The notes beneath the pieces were generated by a model. That model did no database searches, was not told the DNA's origin, and was given only the letters and a program-made list of their open reading frames with translations. Of a stretch of DNA of 5,551 nucleotides, positions 1-5,551 are shown in pieces. The DNA lies in assembly GCA_018715025.1 (NCBI GenBank), contig DVMK01000014.1, forward strand, positions 1 to 5,551, in the 5' to 3' direction. Position numbers and translations under genes: made by a program. This DNA comes from Candidatus Caccousia avistercoris. GTDB taxonomy: Bacteria; Bacillota; Clostridia; Oscillospirales; Acutalibacteraceae. Position 1 is the stretch's first letter. Every line of letters begins with the position of its first letter.

Positions 1-436
1 TCCGGTTGACGGGCCCTTCGTAGCTAAATAAAATGCGGTACAGGTAACCGATGGTAACCGCCGAGATAATGGAGGGAAGGTAGTATACCATGCGGAAAAA
101 TTTCCACCCGGCAACCCGTTCAAACAGGATAACGGAAAGAACAAGGCCCACGAACACCTGAATGGGAATGCTGAGCAGAAGAACAAGGCTGTTGCGCAGC
201 AGAAGCTGAAACTCGGTTCCGGTAAATATTTTAATGTAATTGGAAAGGCCCACAAAGTCGTTTTTAAAAAGCCCGTCCCAGTTGGTAAAGCTTTTGCAGA
301 AGGCCACTGCAATGGGGTACCCGCAGGCGGCAAGCTCCATAACAATAACAGGCAGGACAGACAGCAGGCCGCGGAGATTTTCTTTTTTTGCGAGGCTGCT
401 TTTTTTCATGGCATGCTTGTATGGCACGGCGGCCAT
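1..436 (-). CDS. ABC sugar transporter permease, MalF/UgpA/LplB type, N-terminal part (runs off left edge)
   Basis: This is the start of an inner-membrane permease of a carbohydrate ABC importer; it would form half of the transmembrane channel that takes sugar from the binding lipoprotein encoded just upstream. I translated it by hand from the ATG at 436-434. The 145 visible codons have no stop and begin MAAVPYKHAMKKSSLAKK. Hydrophobic segments lie at about residues 22-48, 78-105 and 113-138. The family hallmarks SFTNWDGL (49-56), FVGLSNYIKIF (61-71), and FFRMVYYLPSIISAVTIGYLYRILF (roughly 113-137) match the N-terminal half of MalF/UgpA/LplB-type proteins, usually about 290-320 aa. The EAA cytoplasmic loop that would contact the ATPase lies beyond the edge. 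An AAAGGA-type Shine-Dalgarno lies 5 bases before the ATG; an in-frame ATG at 409 lacks one. It follows the binding-protein gene by 81 bases on the same strand and is probably co-transcribed with it. The sugar is unknown. Confidence 0.9.
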   Translation of the reverse strand, partial: MAAVPYKHAMKKSSLAKKENLRGLLSVLPVIVMELAACGYPIAVAFCKSFTNWDGLFKNDFVGLSNYIKIFTGTEFQLLLRNSLVLLLSIPIQVFVGLVLSVILFERVAGWKFFRMVYYLPSIISAVTIGYLYRILFSYEGPVNR

Positions 437-481
437 ACCCTTCCTTTCTTCTGTGTTCCCCTGCGGGAAATGCAAGAGGGG

Positions 482-506
482 GGAGAGGGGGGCTCGCCCC
501 CTCTCC
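482..506 (-). other. Intercistronic GC-rich stem-loop between binding-protein and permease genes
   Basis: Perfect 10-bp inverted repeat: GGAGAGGGGG at 482-491 and its reverse complement at 497-506, separated by a 5-base loop. It starts 11 bases after the binding-protein stop codon. On the minus-strand transcript it is followed by C-rich sequence and not by a U tract, so it does not look like a full intrinsic terminator. By analogy with malE-malF type operons, it more likely stabilises the 3' end of the binding-protein mRNA or weakens read-through, giving more binding protein than permease. That role is inference. Confidence 0.7.
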
Positions 507-517
507 TTCCCTGCCGC

Positions 518-1888
518 TTATTGTTGGGATTCGTCCATTTGCCTTGCCAAATCTTCCACCGTCATATTGCCCACCAGCACCTGGCTGGCAAACTGAGAGA
601 AGGTGGAGGCCGCCTCCGCGCTCATCACATTGTCGGCCCAGTAGACGATGTTGGAGCGCAGGCCGATGGCCTCGGTGTACAGGGGATCGTCCGCAAGCCC
701 AATTTCTTCTACGGTAATGTCGGTGCGCATGGGAATGCCGGGGGAAATCTTGTAATATTCAATCATTTCTTCTTTCGAGGTAATATGCTGAATCAGCTTG
801 ACGGCGGCGTCGGGGTTTTCGCTGTAGCTGGCTACAGACAAGCCGGAGCCTATGCCGCCCACAATGCCAGGTTCGCCGCCTTCCTGGAACGAGGGAGTGG
901 CGAGAATGGCGAAGCTGTCGCCCATAGCCTCGGTGCAGGTTGGGAAGTCCCACAGGCCCACAGGGTAAAAGGCGCATTCCCCCTGCAGGAAGGCGTTGAT
1001 GCCGTCAGAGGAGGTTGCGGCATCCGGGTTGAAAAAGCCTCTCTCGTAATAGTCATGGTATTTGGTTGCCGCATCCAGGAAGGCGGAATCTTCCAAATAC
1101 GATACGTTTTCTGCGGTGTGGGCGTAGATGCCGTCCGTCCCCGTTCCCTGCACCCAGCCGTAGGCGAAAATGTAGTAAAAGGTGATGTGGAAGGATTCGT
1201 CAGAGTGAATGGGCAGGTACCCGGCTGCTTTGACCGCTTCAAAAACCTCTTCCAGTTCATCTATGGTTTGCGGCGGCTCCGCTTCCAGGTCATAGCCGCA
1301 TTCTGCCAGAATGTCCTTGTTGTAGCCCAGCATGACGGCCGACTGCGCCGGGTAGGGGTAGGCATAAATGTTTTTGCTGTCGTCCATATCCTCCGCCACC
1401 GTATTCCAGCCTACAAAAACCTCCCTATCTTCCTCGGTAATGTAGTCGTTCAGGGGAAGCAGGCCTTCCTGAACGCTCAGCATGTTGGGGCCGGAAAAAA
1501 GCTCTACAATGTCCGGGCCGTTTCCCGCCACCACAGAAGCTTTAAAATCCTGAATGGTCTGCATGCCGTCTGTTTGAAGGGTAAACTCCACGTTTACCCC
1601 CGGGTTTGCTTCCTCAAAGCGCTGGATGCATTTTGTGATGTACCATTCCTCCTGGGGAAGCTTCTGTTCGTCGGCTGTCACCGTGTTCGCCACCCACCAG
1701 GTCAGGGTGATATCCTCCTGGGGCTCATCCGCCGTCTGCTGCGGCTGGCTGGAAGCCCCGCCTGCACTGCCGGCGCCGGAAGGGCTTTCGGCCGCTGGGC
1801 TGCAGGCAGCCAGCGGCAGGCACAGGCAGGCGGCCAGAAATACAGCTATTGTTTTTCGCGTTGTCTTCATGCTGCACACCTCTTTCAT
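518..1888 (-). CDS. Extracellular solute-binding lipoprotein of a carbohydrate ABC importer (family 1 type)
   Basis: A cell-surface lipoprotein that captures a sugar or oligosaccharide and hands it to the permeases. The 456-aa product has a basic N-terminus, a hydrophobic segment (about residues 13-27) and a lipobox LAAC with the lipidated Cys at residue 29. A flexible Ser/Gly/Ala/Gln-rich linker (about 30-52) leads into the mature domain. Signs of the sugar-binding family are the ITLTWW strand (60-65), FEEANPGVNVEF (91-102), GNGPDIVEL (122-130), LGYNKDILAECGYD (187-200), GECAFYPVGLWDF (303-315), and the late AAVKLIQHITSKEEM (361-375). Length is normal for the family (about 420-460 aa). The start is ambiguous: the ATG at 1888 has GAGGAG 6 bases upstream, while an in-frame ATG at 1870 has GAGGTG 6 bases upstream; both give the same mature lipoprotein. 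The permease gene follows on the same strand. The ligand cannot be assigned from sequence. Confidence 0.93.
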   Translation of the reverse strand: MKEVCSMKTTRKTIAVFLAACLCLPLAACSPAAESPSGAGSAGGASSQPQQTADEPQEDITLTWWVANTVTADEQKLPQEEWYITKCIQRFEEANPGVNVEFTLQTDGMQTIQDFKASVVAGNGPDIVELFSGPNMLSVQEGLLPLNDYITEEDREVFVGWNTVAEDMDDSKNIYAYPYPAQSAVMLGYNKDILAECGYDLEAEPPQTIDELEEVFEAVKAAGYLPIHSDESFHITFYYIFAYGWVQGTGTDGIYAHTAENVSYLEDSAFLDAATKYHDYYERGFFNPDAATSSDGINAFLQGECAFYPVGLWDFPTCTEAMGDSFAILATPSFQEGGEPGIVGGIGSGLSVASYSENPDAAVKLIQHITSKEEMIEYYKISPGIPMRTDITVEEIGLADDPLYTEAIGLRSNIVYWADNVMSAEAASTFSQFASQVLVGNMTVEDLARQMDESQQ

Positions 1889-1900
1889 CTTGTTCTCCTC
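1877..1900 (-). promoter_or_regulatory. Two tandem Shine-Dalgarno sites serving alternative starts of the binding-protein gene
   Basis: On the minus strand, GAGGAG (about 1900-1895) lies 6 bases before the ATG at 1888, and AAGAGGTG (1884-1877) lies 6 bases before the in-frame ATG at 1870. The second site sits inside the reading frame opened by the first. The longer form adds six residues (MKEVCS) to the signal peptide. A signal peptide starting MKTTRK from the second ATG is the more usual shape, so either or both starts may be used. Confidence 0.55.
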
Positions 1901-1909
1901 GAATGGAAC
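1898..1909 (-). repeat. Copy 1 of a 12-base element (GTTCCATTCGAG) in the binding-protein leader
   Basis: Read on the minus strand this is GTTCCATTCGAG, identical to a second copy at 5482-5493 between the sensor kinase and the divergent gene. It sits 10-21 bases before the ATG at 1888 and overlaps the first Shine-Dalgarno site. Flanking bases also partly agree between copies. A shared operator for the AraC-type response regulator is possible but not shown. Confidence 0.45.
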
Positions 1910-1954
1910 ACAGCGCTTTGTACTGGTTCGTTATCTCTATTCTACTCAGAAAAT

Positions 1955-1984
1955 TTTATATAAAATACCCATTATATTTCTCAA
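1955..1984 (-). promoter_or_regulatory. Candidate promoter for the transporter operon
   Basis: On the minus strand TTGAGA (1984-1979) is followed by TATATA (1962-1957, spacing 16) or TATAAA (1960-1955, spacing 18). The whole block from about 1950 to 2000 is very AT-rich, unlike the surrounding coding DNA. A perfect TATAAT is also present at 1976-1971, but it has no recognisable -35 at 16-18 bases, so it could belong to an activator-dependent promoter instead. Transcription from here would give a leader of about 60 bases before the ATG at 1888. Position after the upstream terminator supports a separate promoter in this gap. Confidence 0.45.
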
Positions 1985-2022
1985 TAATAAAAAAATATTA
2001 TCGAATACTCATTGGCGCGCGC

Positions 2023-2084
2023 AAAGAAAAAGAGCAGAATCTTGCGCTTGCCGCTGCGGCAGCAAGCAAACACCATTTCTGCTC
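2023..2084 (-). terminator. Rho-independent terminator of the sensor/regulator operon
   Basis: On the minus strand GAGCAGAA (2084-2077) pairs with TTCTGCTC (2039-2032). An inner stem of 9 bp with one G-U pair (GCTTGCTGC with GCGGCAAGC) closes a 4-base loop. The structure is followed directly by the U-rich run TTTTTCTTT (2031-2023). It begins 38 bases after the response regulator stop codon. This separates the regulatory operon from the transporter operon downstream. A further small stem, CCCCC/GGGGG around AAA (2097-2109), lies between the stop codon and this hairpin and has no U tract of its own. Confidence 0.75.
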
Positions 2085-2122
2085 CTGGCCGGCCTTCCCC
2101 CAAAGGGGGCGGGCAACGGAAC

Positions 2123-3670
2123 TTATTTCTTTTGGTACTGAAAGGGGGTCGCCCCATATTTCTGCTTGAACAGCTTGATGAAATAGCTGTGAGAGCTGAA
2201 AGAAAGCAGATCAGAAACCTCGCCCACCTTCCTTTCAGGAAGGAGAAGGACCGCTTCTTCCAGTTTTCTCCTGACAATGTAATCCTGCAGGTTTTCCCCC
2301 GTTTCCCGTTTGAAGATGCGGCACACGTAAGAGGGGCTTAAAAACACGGAACGCGCCACCGACTCCAGACTGAGCTTTTCTCGGATGTGCCCGTTCACAT
2401 AGCGGCGGATTTCTTCCACCGCGTTCCTCTTGCCCAGGGCGCGGCGCTGCTCCAGCTCCTGCGCTGCATGGCTTATGTAGAGGCCTAGCTCTCTGGCGTA
2501 CGATTCCGCGTCCTGAAAGTTTTCCAGGGAAGCAAAGGGCTGCAGCCCTTCCAGCAGGGGATCCTCCCAATTGGAGCAGGAGGAGCGGAGAAGCCTTTTG
2601 GCGTGCCCGTACAAATCGCCGTAAACCTCGCGGCACTGGGCGGCTGTCAGCCTGCCTTGCTTCATTCTGGCGGGCAACTCTTCCAACTGGCCCGGCAGGC
2701 CGGCGAGGGCTGCTTTCCCCTCCTCCTTCAAAATCCGGTTCAGAAGGGTGAAAACCTCCTGGCCGCTGGAATTCCCCTCTTCCCCGAAAAACAATTTCCC
2801 CTTCCCATAAAAAAAGCCAAGTTCCTGAGCCTGGCGCGCCTCCTCCAGGGAAGCGAAGCATTCCCCGGCGTCTGTAAAGGGGCGGCTCATCCCCATGGTG
2901 ACGGTACAGTCAAGGCACTGCAGCAGGGTGTCGCCAAGCTGGCGGAAAAAACGGTTCAGGTAAGCATAGTCTACGGCGGGGCTCAGGCTGAACAGGGCGG
3001 CAAGCTGGTTTTTCCCCGCCACAAAAAGGAAGCCCGGCAGGGAGGAAGAGGCGACCTCTTGACAAACGCTGAGGGCGGAATAATCGAGAAGCTCTTCCTC
3101 CTGCTCCGGATAGTCCAGCCCCAGAAAAGCGGCTGCCAGCCTTTCGCCGGGCCCGGCAAGCCCTGCCGAGCGCAGCTTTTCCAAAATGAGGCTGCCGTCG
3201 CGGATGCGTCCGCGCAGCACCATGCCCATAAATTCGGTGAGGACAAGGTTTTGGTTTACCGCTTCCGCAGCTTCTCCCTCCTCCAGCACTTTGCCACGGC
3301 GGATTTCTTCCGCTACCCGGCGGACCGTCTCAATAATATCGGTGGGATCAATCTTATCTTTTAGGATATATTCGCTCACGCCCAGCCGGATGGCCTTCTG
3401 CAGGTAATGCGTCTCGTGCATGCAGCTCATAATGATGAGCCGGGCGTTGGGCAGGAATTTTTTCACCTCCCGAATAAAGGTAAGGCCGTCCATTTCCGGC
3501 ATGACAATGTCCACCAAAATCAGGTCGGGCCTGTGCCTGCGGGCCAGCTCAAGCCCTTCCAGCCCGTTCCTGGCTTCCACCACCAGGGTGAACCCGTTTT
3601 CCTCCCAGGGAACAATAGAGCGCATCCCAATTCTGGCGAGAGGTTCGTCGTCGATCATCAGCACCTTCAC
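2123..3670 (-). CDS. Response regulator with AraC-type DNA-binding domain (YesN-like)
   Basis: Cytoplasmic transcription regulator, partner of the adjacent sensor kinase. The 515-aa product has an N-terminal receiver domain (about residues 1-120) with the acidic pocket D7/D8, phosphoacceptor D54 in VDIVMPEMDG, S82, and conserved K104 in YILKDK. A middle region (about 125-415) has no motif I can assign with certainty; its part near 257-295 resembles the segment found in other YesN-type regulators. The C-terminal AraC domain (about 419-515) has two helix-turn-helix units, near 432-458 (LSLESVARSVFLSPSYVCRIFKRETG core) and 481-506 (ending SYFIKLFKQKYGATPFQY). The second unit has LLSF where a GF pair is usual. 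The start is GTG, not ATG: the bases at 3668-3670 read GTG on this strand, with a perfect AAGGAGG 7 bases upstream. It overlaps the kinase stop codon by GTGA, so translation is probably coupled. Likely targets are the neighbouring transporter genes (inference). Confidence 0.95.
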   Translation of the reverse strand: MKVLMIDDEPLARIGMRSIVPWEENGFTLVVEARNGLEGLELARRHRPDLILVDIVMPEMDGLTFIREVKKFLPNARLIIMSCMHETHYLQKAIRLGVSEYILKDKIDPTDIIETVRRVAEEIRRGKVLEEGEAAEAVNQNLVLTEFMGMVLRGRIRDGSLILEKLRSAGLAGPGERLAAAFLGLDYPEQEEELLDYSALSVCQEVASSSLPGFLFVAGKNQLAALFSLSPAVDYAYLNRFFRQLGDTLLQCLDCTVTMGMSRPFTDAGECFASLEEARQAQELGFFYGKGKLFFGEEGNSSGQEVFTLLNRILKEEGKAALAGLPGQLEELPARMKQGRLTAAQCREVYGDLYGHAKRLLRSSCSNWEDPLLEGLQPFASLENFQDAESYARELGLYISHAAQELEQRRALGKRNAVEEIRRYVNGHIREKLSLESVARSVFLSPSYVCRIFKRETGENLQDYIVRRKLEEAVLLLPERKVGEVSDLLSFSSHSYFIKLFKQKYGATPFQYQKK

Positions 3671-5415
3671 CGGTCATCCTCCTTCCCGTTGCTTTGTGCG
3701 GTGTTTGCGGCTATTCCCAGCGGAATATGCAGGGTGATTTGCGTGCCCTTACCAGGGCTGCTGTGAATGGACATCCCGTAGCCTTTCCCGTAATGCAGGC
3801 GGATTCGTTCCTGAACATTGCGCAGCCCCAGGCTTCCGTTTTTCGCCGGCGTGCCGCCTGCCTGAAGAACGGCCAGGGTCTGGGGGTCCAGCCCGGCTCC
3901 GTCGTCGCAGACAGAAATTTCCATGACGCCGTCTCTTTCGCGGAAGGAAACGGAAACCGTCCCGAAGCCGTCTTTCCCTGCCAGGCCGTGCACCAGGCTG
4001 TTTTCCAGAATAGGCTGCAGCAAAAGCTTCAGAATGGGCAGCTCCAGCAGCTTTTCCTCCACCTCCAGGGTGAATTCAAATTTATTCTGGTAACGGAGCT
4101 TTTGCAGATAAATATACTCGTTCAGATATTCGCATTCTTCCCGAACGGTGACGGTGGGCTCCTTGCTGCGGAAGCTGTAGTCGGTGAGCCTGATAAAGGA
4201 GGAGAGCGCGCGGCTGATCCCCGCCGCCTTCTTCAGTTCGGCCATCCAGCGTATGGTGTTTAAGGTGTTCCGGATAAAGTGGGGATTGATCTGGGCCTGG
4301 AGCATTTTCAGTTCCAGCTCCCGTTTGGAATTTTCCTCCTCCTGAATTTTCTGAATATTGCTTTTCAGCTGGCAGACCATGCTGTTGAAGCCGGCGCTCA
4401 GCGCGCCGATCTCATCGTGAGAGCGCACCTCCGCCTGCACGTCAAGTTCCCCGTTCTGCACGCGCTTCATCAGTACGCCAAGCTGTGCCACCGGGGTTAC
4501 CACAATGCGGTTAATGGCGGCCAGCAGCAGAAAGGTACACAGGGCGGCGAAGGCCACCAGCACGGCCCCCAGCAGAATGATGCTGCGGGATTCCCTGGCA
4601 ATGTCGCTCTGGGGAATGAAGGAGCGAAGCTCCCAGGAACTCTCCCCCGCGCCGGGAACCTGCTGGACAATTTCGATGCAGCCCTCTTTTTCAGGGAAAG
4701 GCTCGCCCCGCCCGGCTGCAGAAGGCGCTTTGAGGCTCCAAACAGAAGTCCCGCTGCCAGAAAGCAGGGAAAAGCTGTTTTCCGTGGGCTTAAAATTTTC
4801 CAGAAGCTTGGAAAAGTAGCTTTTGTTGATGCCAAGAAGAAGAATGCCGTAATTGACGCTTCCGTCCGTAATGTTGGCGGCAAAATACATTTGCTCTTCT
4901 CCGTTCAGAGGGAGAAGCCAGTTTTCATCCAAAAAAATATGCTGGCTCTGGTAAACAAAGCTGGTCAGCCTGCCGTACCAGGAGGAATTCTGCGCTTTTT
5001 CCAGCACCTGCCCGGTTTCTCCATAGGGAGAATAGGACATGCTGGAATACACAGCGCCGTCTGAGGTGATTATCATATACATAATGGGGGAACTCACGCT
5101 GTATCCTCCCCGATCCTGGTATATGTACCCTCTGATTTTCCGATGTGTGGATTCAGAGCCCATTGCGCTGCCCCGCCCCTCTGTCAGGAAAGAGATCAGG
5201 GCGGGGTCCGAAGCAAAGCTGCGCACCTGGCTGGACAATACCTGCAGATCGTGGGACAGGTACTGCGCCAGCTTTTCGGTGGATTGCTCCGACAGGGCGA
5301 CCGTTTTTTCAGTAATGATGCGCTGGGCGGCGCCGCTTACCAGCAGACTCATCAGGGCAAGCGGCAGCGCCACAAACAGAAGCATGGCCGCTACTGCTTT
5401 TTTCTTTAAATTCAT
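3667..5415 (-). CDS. Membrane sensor histidine kinase (YesM-like, His_kinase/HATPase_c)
   Basis: Sensor of a two-component pair that autophosphorylates and passes phosphate to the adjacent response regulator. Using the ATG at 5415 the product is 582 aa. Order: first membrane helix about 7-30; extracellular sensing region about 31-277; second helix about 278-301; HAMP linker about 302-354; H-box LQAQINPHFIRNTLNTIRW (372-390) with phosphoacceptor H379; N-box LLLQPILENSLVHGL (465-479) with N472; G-boxes CDDGAGLD (503-510) and GSLGLRNVQERI (527-538) for ATP binding. The ATG at 5415 has GGGAGG 8 bases upstream. Longer in-frame starts at about 5451 and 5526 have no convincing ribosome site and add hydrophilic sequence before the membrane helix, so they are less likely. 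The H-box carries HFIRN where HFLYN is typical. The extracellular signal is unknown; relatives usually sit beside sugar transporters, as here. Confidence 0.95.
   Translation of the reverse strand: MNLKKKAVAAMLLFVALPLALMSLLVSGAAQRIITEKTVALSEQSTEKLAQYLSHDLQVLSSQVRSFASDPALISFLTEGRGSAMGSESTHRKIRGYIYQDRGGYSVSSPIMYMIITSDGAVYSSMSYSPYGETGQVLEKAQNSSWYGRLTSFVYQSQHIFLDENWLLPLNGEEQMYFAANITDGSVNYGILLLGINKSYFSKLLENFKPTENSFSLLSGSGTSVWSLKAPSAAGRGEPFPEKEGCIEIVQQVPGAGESSWELRSFIPQSDIARESRSIILLGAVLVAFAALCTFLLLAAINRIVVTPVAQLGVLMKRVQNGELDVQAEVRSHDEIGALSAGFNSMVCQLKSNIQKIQEEENSKRELELKMLQAQINPHFIRNTLNTIRWMAELKKAAGISRALSSFIRLTDYSFRSKEPTVTVREECEYLNEYIYLQKLRYQNKFEFTLEVEEKLLELPILKLLLQPILENSLVHGLAGKDGFGTVSVSFRERDGVMEISVCDDGAGLDPQTLAVLQAGGTPAKNGSLGLRNVQERIRLHYGKGYGMSIHSSPGKGTQITLHIPLGIAANTAQSNGKEDDR
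3678..3684 (-). promoter_or_regulatory. Shine-Dalgarno that fixes the GTG start of the response regulator
   Basis: Minus-strand AAGGAGG, 7 bases before GTG at 3670-3668, lies inside the last codons of the kinase gene. It supports a GTG start over the next in-frame ATG (codon 5), which would remove part of the first receiver strand. Confidence 0.75.
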
Positions 5416-5423
5416 TTTCCGTG

Positions 5424-5430
5424 CCTCCCT
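5424..5430 (-). promoter_or_regulatory. Shine-Dalgarno that decides the kinase start
   Basis: Minus-strand AGGGAGG, 8 bases before the ATG at 5415-5413. The in-frame ATG at 5451 is preceded by an AC-rich stretch with no such site, so the shorter protein, starting MNLKKK and leading directly into the membrane helix, is preferred. Confidence 0.7.
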
Positions 5431-5444
5431 GCGGGAATTCTCTC

Positions 5445-5474
5445 TTGACATTGGTTTGTTTTCCGGGGTATAGT
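5445..5474 (+). promoter_or_regulatory. Candidate sigma-A promoter for a divergent plus-strand gene
   Basis: A perfect TTGACA at 5445-5450 is followed after 18 bases by TATAGT at 5469-5474. Transcription would start near 5481 and run rightward, away from the kinase gene. It lies in the kinase 5' region, so the two divergent units probably share control sequence. No equally good consensus promoter for the kinase is visible on the minus strand; TATACC (5472-5467) is a possible -10 but has no matching -35. Confidence 0.55.
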
Positions 5475-5481
5475 TAAGGTA

Positions 5482-5493
5482 CTCGAATGGAAC
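5482..5493 (-). repeat. Copy 2 of the 12-base element (GTTCCATTCGAG) in the divergent intergenic region
   Basis: Identical to 1898-1909 and in the same orientation relative to the minus-strand genes. It lies 67-78 bases before the kinase ATG, about 10 bases upstream of the weak minus-strand TATACC, and right at the predicted start of transcription from the plus-strand promoter. Binding there could affect either direction. Confidence 0.45.
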
Positions 5494-5527
5494 GCCGTAT
5501 TGTGCCGGAAGAAAGGAACAGAACAAT

Positions 5528-5551
5528 ATGGCAGAAAATGAAATGATAGTA
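5528..5551 (+). CDS. Possible start of a divergent gene (8 codons visible, function unknown)
   Basis: An ATG at 5528 opens a frame reading MAENEMIV with no stop before the window ends. AAAGGA at 5512-5517 lies 10 bases upstream, a slightly long but acceptable spacing. The candidate promoter at 5445-5474 points toward it and would give a leader of about 45 bases. Eight residues are too few to name a family. Context suggests a gene related to sugar use, but that is only a guess. Confidence 0.45.

Noticed and set aside
1909..1922. Possible catabolite-control (cre) site around AGCGCTTT in the binding-protein leader
   Set aside because: The centre matches the core of the cre consensus, but the outer TG and CA positions do not fit, so the match is too weak to call.
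413..1963. Plus-strand open frame of 516 codons, longer than the binding-protein gene it lies opposite
   Set aside because: It is antisense to a clear lipoprotein gene, its translation has no recognisable domain, and it spans the hairpin, the gene start and the AT-rich promoter block. Long antisense frames are common opposite GC-rich genes with biased codons.
2087..2094. GGCCGGCC 8-base palindrome
   Set aside because: Short GC palindrome with no second copy or flanking structure in the window; no function can be supported.
2235..2861. Minus-strand open frame of 208 codons inside the response regulator gene
   Set aside because: It is a shifted frame of the AraC-type regulator, rich in Gly/Arg/Pro as expected for an out-of-frame translation, and has no domain motifs.
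2603..3364. Plus-strand open frame of 253 codons opposite the response regulator
   Set aside because: Antisense to a well-supported regulator gene, with no motif or ribosome site pointing to real coding.
4279..5064. Plus-strand open frame of 261 codons opposite the histidine kinase
   Set aside because: Antisense shadow of the kinase; the translation is low in recognisable structure and the kinase reading has all conserved boxes intact.
5416..5526. Longer kinase starting at 5526 or 5451
   Set aside because: No convincing ribosome site precedes either ATG, the extension is hydrophilic and would sit before the first membrane helix, and the longest version runs across the divergent promoter. 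ATG 5415 has a good site.

Overview
The window reads as part of a carbohydrate-uptake locus from a Gram-positive Clostridia-type bacterium (Lachnospiraceae or Oscillospiraceae-like; this is inference). The reasons are a lipoprotein-anchored ABC solute-binding protein, a YesM/YesN-type two-component system with an AraC-type output domain, good Shine-Dalgarno sites of the AGGAGG type, and moderately GC-rich coding DNA set against a very AT-rich promoter region. All full-length genes are on the minus strand.

Layout from right to left, in the direction of transcription. At the far right edge a possible divergent plus-strand gene begins (5528 onward, only 8 codons visible), preceded by a good sigma-A-like promoter. 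Leftward from 5415 runs a membrane sensor histidine kinase (582 aa). It overlaps by 4 bases (GTGA) the gene for its response regulator (515 aa, GTG start, ending at 2123). A long stem-loop with a U-rich tail (2023-2084) then appears to terminate this two-gene operon. An AT-rich stretch (about 1950-2000) holds promoter-like sequences for a second transcription unit: a lipoprotein substrate-binding protein (518-1888), an intercistronic GC-rich hairpin (482-506), and the first 145 codons of a MalF/UgpA/LplB-type permease that runs off the left edge.

Proposed working model, from family knowledge: the sensor detects an extracellular or cell-wall-bound saccharide signal and phosphorylates Asp54 of the regulator. 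The regulator's C-terminal AraC-type domain then controls the neighbouring transporter genes. The binding protein delivers sugar to the permease pair. The second permease is presumably beyond the left edge and the ATPase is probably a shared MsmX-like protein encoded elsewhere; neither is visible here. The exact sugar cannot be read from the sequence.

The gene content is a known arrangement and I do not see a clearly new system. The most useful non-obvious signals are a 12-base element shared by the leader of the binding-protein gene and the sensor/divergent intergenic region (a candidate regulator site), the hairpin between binding protein and permease, and an altered H-box in the kinase (HFIRN where HFLYN is usual).
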